In this document: one piece after another, positions 58,075-64,000 of the stretch
Numbering within the stretch: the first letter of the stretch is position 1
Layout of the letters: every line of letters begins with the position of its first letter
Source of the DNA: SKKY01 sp965228015
GTDB lineage: Bacteria > Bacillota > Peptococcia > Peptococcales > SKKY01
Reading direction: 5' to 3'
Assembly: GCA_965228015.1 (NCBI GenBank)
Contig: OZ245787.1
Span: 1,550,001-1,614,000 of the forward strand
Length of the DNA stretch: 64,000 bases
Made by a program: the position numbers and the translations under genes
The notes under the pieces: generated by a model
Databases searched by the model: none
The model's input: the letters and a program-made list of their open reading frames with translations, nothing else
What the model was told of the DNA's origin: nothing

Positions 58075-58581
58075 TTAAGCTTTCTCCTTTTCCCGGTTTT
58101 TGTAGCTTTCAATAATGCCAGGAACATCTTCAGCATGAATGTGGCCGAAGGCTTTATCGTTGACCATAACTACAGGAGCCAGGCCGCAGGCCCCAATACA
58201 GCGGACGTTAGTTAGGGTGAAAAGATTGTCAGGGGTAGTTTCCCCGGTTTTGATGCCCAGAATCCGGTGAAACTCATTCATAACTTTGTCTGCCCCTTTT
58301 ACGAAGCAGGCAGTACCCATGCAGATATTTATTGTATATTTCCCCCGTTTTTCTTCATTAAAGTAGGAGTAGAAGGTAACAACTCCGTAAATGTGAGCCG
58401 CAGGAAGATCCAGTTTCCGGGCTATGTAAAGCTGCAGTTCGCTGGGGAGGTAGCCAAAAAGATCCTGAGCCTTATGAAGGACCGCAATAACCTCATCCTT
58501 TTTATTCGGTAACGAATCAATAAAAGCATCAAGAACAGGGAGAAGCTCCTCCGCATTTTCCAATTTATAAACATCTTCCAT
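58075..58581 (-). CDS. hydC: Hydrogenase subunit HydC (NuoE-like)
   Basis: 168 residues from ATG 58581, which has GGAAGG ten bases upstream; an upstream ATG 58626 lacks a site. NuoE-type thioredoxin fold with [2Fe-2S] ligands in NICMGTACFVKGAD and VRCIGACGLAPVVMVN, preceded by LQLYIARKLDLPAAHIYGV. First gene of hydCBA, four bases before hydB. Intact. Confidence 0.95.
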   Translation of the reverse strand: MEDVYKLENAEELLPVLDAFIDSLPNKKDEVIAVLHKAQDLFGYLPSELQLYIARKLDLPAAHIYGVVTFYSYFNEEKRGKYTINICMGTACFVKGADKVMNEFHRILGIKTGETTPDNLFTLTNVRCIGACGLAPVVMVNDKAFGHIHAEDVPGIIESYKNREKEKA

Positions 58582-58694
58582 AAAATACCATCCTTCCCTT
58601 TTCAGAATAAAATATAAATTAACCACATTCCTTAAAGTTTACCCCAAAAGGTGGTAAAATAAAAAGAAAATAACCCGCTGATTTGGGGACGTTT

Positions 58695-60000
58695 TGGTGT
58701 GATCCCCTAAAAGGGTACAGATTAGGGACAGTAGATTTCAATAAATTAATTACATGAAAAAATCTTTTTATAGAATCTTGGAGGGACACCTCCAAGATTC
58801 TATTGTGTCCTATCATTTATATAATGATTCATGTACTCCTCAGTTATTTCTTTTATTTCTTCAATACTTTTGAGTCTTTTTTTTGTGAAGATTAATACTT
58901 TCTGTTTTGTAATGGCTAAAAAAACTTTCCGCTTTAGCATTGTTCCAACAGTTTCCCCTTCTAGACATGCTTTGAATAGCTCCTAGGGTATTTAAATATC
59001 CTGAATATTCTTTGCTAGTGTACTGGACTCCCTGGTCACTGTGAATAATAGTATCATTAAGGTCAAACTTTTTTGATAACTTTTCAATCGTTTTCACCGT
59101 TAGAGTAGTGTCTGGATTTTTGCTATACTCCCAGCTAACTGGTTCATTATTAAAAAGATCTAATGCGACACACAAGTATAATTTTGAATTGCGATAAGGG
59201 ATGCAAGCAATATCTGTAGCAATCTTTTTTCCAGGTTTGTCTGTTTTAAAATCTCTTCTCAGGATATTCTCTTTAATCTGCTTATCATCATGTATTTTAT
59301 TCTTCTTCCTTCTGATAATTGATCCTAGGCTGTTCTCTCTCATGATTCTTTGTATCTTTTTATGATTTACAATAGTTTTAAAAACAAATCGAAGTTCATT
59401 TTGAATCTGTCTGTATCCATAAACTTTTTTGATTTATTATATATCTGAATAATTATTTTCTTAATTGGGACTTCTTTTTTTATTGGTTTGTTTCTGAAGT
59501 TGTAATAGGACTTTCTTTTTACTTCAGCAATTTCACAAAGAAGTTTTACTGAATATTTAAATTCCAATACAAAGATAGCTTTATATTTTAATTCTCTGGC
59601 TTTTATTTTTTAGGTATAAAGGGTTGTAAATGTTCTAATTATTCATAATATTCAATTCTGGCTCTTAATCTCTCATTTTCTTTTTCATATTCGATTTCTC
59701 TAGCTGTTCTTGGTTGATGTTCTATTTTATCTGGCTGGCTAGTTATTTTATCAGGATCTTTTTTAGAATCTTTAGAAATAAGTCCCTTTTCTTTTAATTG
59801 TTTTTCCCAATTAAGTATATAGTTTTTTGAAGATAAATTGTACTTTGCAGTAATCTTTCTTACCCCTAGGTTGCTTTCGTAATAGTCTTTAATTACAGAG
59901 AGTTTAAATTCATTAGAATAGTTCTTTTTTATTAAAATCAGCCCCCAAAATTAGTATATCTTACTGTCCCTAATTTGTGTAACTTTTGAGGGTCAGACTA
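58695..60000 (-). mobile_element. IS3-family (IS150-like) element, left inverted copy
   Basis: About 1.3 kb. Terminal repeats TGGTGTGATCCCCTAAAAG and, reversed at 60000, TAGTCTGACCCTCAAAAG. TTT on both sides fits a 3-bp target duplication. Inverted relative to 60835-62142, with two crcB genes between. Confidence 0.85.
58770..59935 (-). pseudogene. IS3-family transposase, decayed (left copy)
   Basis: Recognisable over its length by comparison with the intact right copy. C-terminal piece: RPGKKIATDIACIPYRNSKL-like stretch with KLYLCVALDLFNNEPVSW, IIHSDQGVQYTSKEYSGYL and SMSRRGNCWNNAKAESFFSHY. Middle piece: EFKYSVKLLCEIAEVKRKSYY. Frameshifts or stops near 58865, 59345, 59410 and 59610 split it into at least four parts. 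Confidence 0.88.
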
Positions 60001-60060
60001 TTTCTAAAATCAGCGCGTTATCCACAGGCAGAGAAATTTTAAGGATATGAGGATATAGAA

Positions 60061-60444
60061 ATGAGAAAAACCTATTTATATGTAATGGCGGGAGGAGCTG
60101 TAGGAGCCGCCCTTCGTTTTGGAATTGGGCAAAAAGAAATTCATATAATCGCCGACAACTTCCCTTCAGGAACGTTTATTGTGAATATTTTAAGAACCTT
60201 TATATTAGCATTTTTCTTAAGGTGGGCTTTCGATTCTGAAGTTTTCAGCAGAGACCTTCACGCCGGTGTCTCCCCGGGATTATTGGGGCATTTACAACAT
60301 TTTTAACTTTATGTAAAGAATCACCCCAATTATTACTACAGGGGGAAATCTTTTTAGTCTTTATCTATCTTATTTTGTTAGTGGTAGTGGGCTTAAGCTT
60401 CGCATGGTTAGGATTCGCTCTCTCAGGTTGGAGGCAAAAGTAAT
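60061..60444 (+). pseudogene. crcB: CrcB-like fluoride channel subunit 1, frameshifted
   Basis: Fluc/CrcB proteins form dual-topology dimers that export fluoride. ATG 60061; VMAGGAVGAALRFGIG with the conserved Arg, then FPSGTFIVNILRTFILAF where family members have GTLxVNxxG, then, after a one-base loss in the GGGG run at about 60289, GAFTTFSTLCKE (the Phe-box and TTFST) and helices 3-4. The stop TAA overlaps the next ATG (TAATG). No fluoride riboswitch was recognised upstream. Confidence 0.85.
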
Positions 60445-60817
60445 GAAGATTATTTTAGTTGCCCTTGGCGGGAGTTTGGGTAGTTTAACCCGATTCAGGT
60501 TAGGGAAATTTTTTCTGGAAGAGGTTGGAATTCAATACCGATAGGAACCTTTTTTGTAAATATAACAGGAGCTTTTTTCTTGGCTTATTATCAGGTTTAG
60601 GTACAATAGGTACAGGTACAAGCGGGGACATATATATTTATAGATTTTTAGGAGATGGCTTTTTTGGAGCCTATACAACGTTTTCTACATTTATGTATGA
60701 AGGGTTCAATTTCTTTCAGGGAAAAAACAGTTAAACGCACTTGCTTACATAGGTTCAAGTATTATTTTAGAGATAATTGGTTTCACACTAGGTTTTTGGA
60801 TTTCACCCTGTGGATAA
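60444..60817 (+). pseudogene. crcB: CrcB-like fluoride channel subunit 2, frameshifted
   Basis: Second half of the pair, translationally coupled. LVALGGSLGSLTRFRLGKFF, then in shifted frames WNSIPIGTFFVNITGAFFL, LLSGLGTIGTGTSGD, FLGDGFFGAYTTFSTFMYEGF and IGSSIILEIIGFTLGFWI. At least two frameshifts (near 60510 and 60590) and another near 60733. The stop TAA is part of the DnaA-box-like TGTGGATAA. Confidence 0.83.
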
Positions 60818-60834
60818 ATTGCACTAAATAGAAC

Positions 60835-62142
60835 TGGTCTGACCCCCAAAAATTACACAAAATTGGGACAGTAAGATATACTAATTTTGGGGGCTGATTT
60901 TAATGACAAAGAACTATTCTAATGAATTTAAACTCTCTGTAATTAAGGAATATTACGAAAGCAATCTTGGGGCAAGAAAGATTACTGCAAAGTACAATTT
61001 ATCTTCAAAAAATCTTGTTCTTAATTGGGAAAAACAATTAAAAGAAAAAGGACTTCTTCCAACAGAAGCTAAGAAAGATCCGGATAAGATAAAAATCAGA
61101 TCAGATAAAATAGATTTTCCTGAGAAAACACAAAGAGAAATTGAATACGAAAAAGAAATAGAACATCTTTATGCTAAAATTGAATACTACGAACAATTAG
61201 AGCATTTACAGCCCTTTATTTCTAAAAAAACAAAAGTCAGGGAGCTAAAGTACAGAGCTATATTTGCTTTGGAATTTAAATATACAGTAAAATTTCTTTG
61301 CGAAATTGCTGGAGTAAAAAGAAAAGCCTATTGCAATTTCAGAGACAAACCAATAAAAAAAGAAGATTCCATTGAGAAAATAATTATTCAAATATATAAC
61401 AAATCAAAAGGAATTTTTGGTTACAGAAGAATAGGAAATGAGCTAAGAAATGCGTTTAAAATAGTTGTTAATCATAAAAAGATTCAAAGAATAATGCAGG
61501 AAAACAATCTCAGATCCAGAATCAGAAGAAAAAAGAATAGGATTCAAGATGATAAACAATTCAAAGCCAATATATTAAACAGGGATTTTAAGGCAAGTCG
61601 CCCAGGAGAAAAAATAGCCACAGATATTACCTGTATTCCTTACAGAAACTCTAAGCTATATCTGTGTGTTGCCCTAGATCTGTTTAACAATGAGCCAGTA
61701 AGCTGGGAATACAGTAAGAATCCTGACAGCAAGCTGACTGTAAAAACTATTGAAAAACTTTCAAAAAAGATAGGTATTAAGAATACTGTTATCCATAGTG
61801 ATCAAAGTGTTCAATACACAAGCAAAGAATATTCCAGCTATTTAAAGTCTTTAGGAGCAGTTCAAAGTATGTCCAGAAGAGGAAATTGCTGGGATAATGC
61901 GAAGATTGAAAGTTTCTTTAGCCATTACAAAACAGAAAGTATTAATCTCTACAAGAAAAGAATCAAAAGTTTTAAAGATATAAAAGAAATTACTGAAGAT
62001 TACATTAAATTTTATATAAATGACAGGACGCATAGAAACCTTGGAGGCGTCCCTCCAAGGTTTCTATAAACAGATTTTTTCATTTAATTAATTTGGTGAA
62101 ATTTACTGTCCCAGAAGTGTACCCTTTTTGGGGGTCACACCA
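60835..62142 (+). mobile_element. IS3-family (IS150-like) element, right copy, intact
   Basis: About 1.31 kb with terminal repeats TGGTCTGACCCCCAAAAA and, reversed at 62142, TGGTGTGACCCCCAAAAA. Inner conserved GGGACAGTAA at both ends. Target duplication not clear (AAC versus AAG). Same family as 58695-60000 in the opposite orientation. Confidence 0.9.
60903..62069 (+). CDS. IS3-family transposase, single uninterrupted frame
   Basis: 388 residues in one frame, uniting the regions that are OrfA and OrfB in most IS3 members. N-terminal HTH (FKLSVIKEYYESNLGARKIT), coiled coil (REIEYEKEIEHLYAKIEYYE), then the DDE domain: GEKIATDITCIPYRNSKLY, TVIHSDQSVQYTSKEY, RGNCWDNAKIESFFSHYK, and FYINDRTHRNLGGVPPRFL. 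In SDQSVQY a Ser replaces the usual Gly after Gln. No lesion, so this may be the active source copy. ATG 60903; TTTTGGGGGC is the only candidate ribosome binding site. Confidence 0.9.
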   Translation: MTKNYSNEFKLSVIKEYYESNLGARKITAKYNLSSKNLVLNWEKQLKEKGLLPTEAKKDPDKIKIRSDKIDFPEKTQREIEYEKEIEHLYAKIEYYEQLEHLQPFISKKTKVRELKYRAIFALEFKYTVKFLCEIAGVKRKAYCNFRDKPIKKEDSIEKIIIQIYNKSKGIFGYRRIGNELRNAFKIVVNHKKIQRIMQENNLRSRIRRKKNRIQDDKQFKANILNRDFKASRPGEKIATDITCIPYRNSKLYLCVALDLFNNEPVSWEYSKNPDSKLTVKTIEKLSKKIGIKNTVIHSDQSVQYTSKEYSSYLKSLGAVQSMSRRGNCWDNAKIESFFSHYKTESINLYKKRIKSFKDIKEITEDYIKFYINDRTHRNLGGVPPRFL

Positions 62143-62222
62143 AAGCGTCCCCTGCGGAGCTGATTTGCCTCTTTGTTTTTAATTTGTTTTATGTTATTAT
62201 TTTTTAGATTGAAGGTGATATT

Positions 62223-63578
62223 ATGAGAAAAGCTGTTGTTCTTGCTGCCGGGAAAGGTACAAGAATGAAATCAAAATTGCCCAAGGTTCTTCACAAAGCC
62301 GGAGGCAGAGAAATGATTAATCAGGTTTTTGATATATTGAAAAAAATAAAGATTGATGAAATTGTTGCTGTCCTTGGTCATGGTGCAGAGCTGGTTGAAG
62401 CCAAGCTTGCGTATCCGGCCAAGGTAGTTTTGCAAAAAGAGCAGCTTGGCACCGGCCACGCAGTAATGCAGGCGGCAGATCACATTGCCCCAGGTGATGA
62501 AATTCTGGTAATCTGTGGGGACACTCCACTTTTCACGGAGAATACTCTCAAAGAAGCTCTGGAAATGCACCAAAACTCACAAGCATCAGTAACTATCCTT
62601 ACAAGTATTTTAGAAAATCCAAAAGGATACGGAAGAATTCTTCGCAGTGAAGATGGGAAAAATGTTCTTGGAATTGTTGAAGAAAAAGATGCCACTAATG
62701 AGCAAAAAAAAATCTGCGAGATTAATACAGGAACCCATGTCTTCGACGGAAAATTTTTAAAAGAAAATTTATTTAAAATAGACAATAAAAATTCCCAAGG
62801 GGAATATTACCTTACAGATCTTCTAAAACTGGCCAATGATTCGGGGCAAAAAACCGCCGGCTATATTTTGTCAGATTCAGGAGAAGCCCTTGGCATCAAC
62901 GATAGAGAACAATTAGCAGAAGCATCTGCAATACTCCGGAAAAGAAAAATTCGTCAACTAATGCTTGATGGAGTAACTTTCATTCATCCGGAAACTGCAT
63001 ATATTGGCTCTCAGGTAAAAATATCTCAGGATGTAATTATTTATCCTAATGTTATAATAGAAGGTGAAACAGAGATTGGTGAAGATAATATCATCGGCCC
63101 CGATACTCTGATTATCGATTCAAAAATTGGTTCTGGTAACCAAATCGAGAAATCAAAAATTCTTAAAAGCACAGTAGGGTCAGAATGTAACATCGGTCCC
63201 TACGCATATCTACGTCCTGGAGCAGATATCCGGGACAAGGTAAAAATTGGAGATTTTGTTGAAATCAAAAAATCCATAATCGGTGAAGGAAGCAAAGTAC
63301 CTCATCTGACCTACGTGGGAGATGCAGATGTAGGAACCAAGGTTAATATTGGCTGCGGAACCATTACCTGTAACTACGATGGGAAAAATAAGCATAAAAC
63401 AACCATGAAAGACAACTCTTTTATAGGAAGTAACACAAATCTTGTTGCCCCAGTAACCATAGGGGAAAGAGGCTACATCGGCGCCGGTTCTACAATTACG
63501 ATAGATGTGCCTGACAATCACCTGGCAATAGCCAGAGGCAGGCAAAAAAATATAAATCTAAAAAATAAAAGTAAGTAA
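62223..63578 (+). CDS. glmU: Bifunctional UDP-GlcNAc pyrophosphorylase / GlcN-1-P acetyltransferase
   Basis: 451 residues, intact. N-terminal nucleotidyltransferase: VVLAAGKGTRMKSKLPKVLH, QLGTGHAVMQA, VICGDTPLF, INTGTHVFDG. C-terminal left-handed beta helix with hexapeptide repeats (IGEDNIIGPDTLI, VGSECNIGPYAYLRPGA, NIGCGTITCNYDGKNKHKT, FIGSNTNLVAPVTIG). Supplies UDP-GlcNAc for cell wall synthesis. ATG 62223, with GAAGGTGA upstream. It is followed by prs 23 bases later, the usual Gram-positive order. Confidence 0.97.
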   Translation: MRKAVVLAAGKGTRMKSKLPKVLHKAGGREMINQVFDILKKIKIDEIVAVLGHGAELVEAKLAYPAKVVLQKEQLGTGHAVMQAADHIAPGDEILVICGDTPLFTENTLKEALEMHQNSQASVTILTSILENPKGYGRILRSEDGKNVLGIVEEKDATNEQKKICEINTGTHVFDGKFLKENLFKIDNKNSQGEYYLTDLLKLANDSGQKTAGYILSDSGEALGINDREQLAEASAILRKRKIRQLMLDGVTFIHPETAYIGSQVKISQDVIIYPNVIIEGETEIGEDNIIGPDTLIIDSKIGSGNQIEKSKILKSTVGSECNIGPYAYLRPGADIRDKVKIGDFVEIKKSIIGEGSKVPHLTYVGDADVGTKVNIGCGTITCNYDGKNKHKTTMKDNSFIGSNTNLVAPVTIGERGYIGAGSTITIDVPDNHLAIARGRQKNINLKNKSK

Positions 63579-63601
63579 AAAATCTGGGGGGAAAAGAAGA
63601 A

Positions 63602-64000
63602 ATGGAAAAAAGGTTTAAAAACCTGAAAATCATTACCGGAAATTCCAATCCTGAATTAGCAAAAGAAATTTGTGACTACATTGGAATCGATCTTGGTAAA
63701 AGTGAAGTAAAAACTTTCAGCGATGGCGAGATCTCACTTTCTTTAACAGAAAGCGTAAGAGGTGCAGATATTTTTATTATCCAGCCAACAAGCAGTCCTG
63801 TAAACGACAACCTGATGGAGCTTTTGATTATGATAGATGCGGCAAGAAGAGCATCTGCAAGAAGAATCACAGCAGTACTTCCATATTACGGATACGCACG
63901 CCAGGACCGCAAAATTAAGGCCAGAGAGCCAATTACAGCAAAGCTTGTAGCCAACCTGGTTGTACAGGCAGGAGCAAGAAGAGTTCTTGGAATGGATCTA
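63602..64000 (+). CDS. prs: Ribose-phosphate pyrophosphokinase, N-terminal part
   Basis: The first 133 codons, running off the window end with no stop. Makes PRPP from ribose 5-phosphate and ATP. Seen: KIITGNSNPELAKEI, KTFSDGEISLSL, DIFIIQPTSSPVNDNLMELL, DAARRASARRITAVLPYYGYARQDRK (ATP and metal site) and the start of the next strand (PITAKLVANLV). ATG 63602 with GGGGGGAAAAGAAG upstream. No lesion in the part seen. Confidence 0.95.
   Translation, partial: MEKRFKNLKIITGNSNPELAKEICDYIGIDLGKSEVKTFSDGEISLSLTESVRGADIFIIQPTSSPVNDNLMELLIMIDAARRASARRITAVLPYYGYARQDRKIKAREPITAKLVANLVVQAGARRVLGMDL

Noticed and set aside
60001..60060. Fluoride riboswitch upstream of crcB
   Set aside because: The 60 bases before the first crcB gene do not contain the conserved GGCGATGG...pseudoknot pattern.
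1..64000. CRISPR arrays and prophage structural genes
   Set aside because: No regularly spaced short repeats and no phage head, tail, terminase or integrase genes were seen.

Overview
The window is AT-rich DNA from an anaerobic Firmicute, most likely clostridial. The signs are a potassium-type membrane pyrophosphatase, a three-subunit [FeFe] hydrogenase (HydABC), a 2-oxoacid:ferredoxin oxidoreductase, a Ptb-family phosphotransacylase, ECF-type vitamin transport, T-box and cobalamin riboswitch control, strong AGGAGG ribosome binding sites and the Gram-positive rnr/smpB/ssrA grouping. I cannot name the species from the sequence alone.

Layout. 1-2.8 kb: end of hppA, a LysR regulator, a ptb-like gene. 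2.8-5.8 kb: an ISL3-like element abutting an ISLre2-like element. 5.9-8.4 kb: a thioesterase and rnr. 8.5-17.6 kb: a cobalamin-riboswitch operon with two transcobalamin/intrinsic-factor-like secreted proteins, a DUF4430 lipoprotein, a complete ECF transporter (T, fused double ATPase, S) and a TIM-barrel protein. 17.6-18.8 kb: smpB and ssrA, whose T loop is interrupted by a group I intron, followed by a decayed LAGLIDADG endonuclease on the other strand. 19.8-26.1 kb: J-domain and HIRAN genes, ldh, and feoA-feoB split by a second ISL3 copy. 26.2-30.4 kb: an Ile-type T-box and the oxidoreductase gamma-delta-alpha-beta operon with a CbiT-like gene. 30.5-39.6 kb: SDR, lipoprotein, regulator, EFR1 ferredoxin, and a sulfur-related group (MBL-rhodanese, SLC13 permease, YeeE/YedE pair, TRIC). 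39.6-44.1 kb: RsgA, NAD salvage genes, a YefM-YoeB module. 44.1-50.2 kb: a DUF4353/DUF4956/VTC operon, DUF4405, and a GNAT/Rnk-like pair cut by a third ISL3 copy. 50.4-54.4 kb: CvfB-like gene, tRNA-Leu, and a RecQ-like helicase destroyed by an IS3 element. 54.4-58.6 kb: hydCBA. 58.7-62.1 kb: two crcB genes between inverted IS3-family copies. 62.2-64 kb: glmU and the start of prs.

The dominant feature is gene decay. I count roughly 55-60 frameshifts, in-frame stops and internal deletions in otherwise recognisable genes, many of them one-base changes in homopolymers. The lesions are not even: hydA, hydB, hydC, glmU, rsgA, smpB, ptb and other core genes are clean over many kilobases, while the B12 operon, feoB, the oxidoreductase, the sulfur-transport genes and pncB are riddled. 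Together with five degenerate or recent IS copies plus an ISLre2 element, this looks like a genome in early reduction (for example a host-restricted lineage). An uneven long-read consensus error problem has to be excluded first.

Metabolically, the intact part supports H2 metabolism coupled to NAD(H) and ferredoxin, pyrophosphate-driven ion pumping and peptidoglycan precursor synthesis. B12 uptake, ferrous iron uptake, NAD salvage and sulfur transport appear to be failing or lost if the lesions are real.
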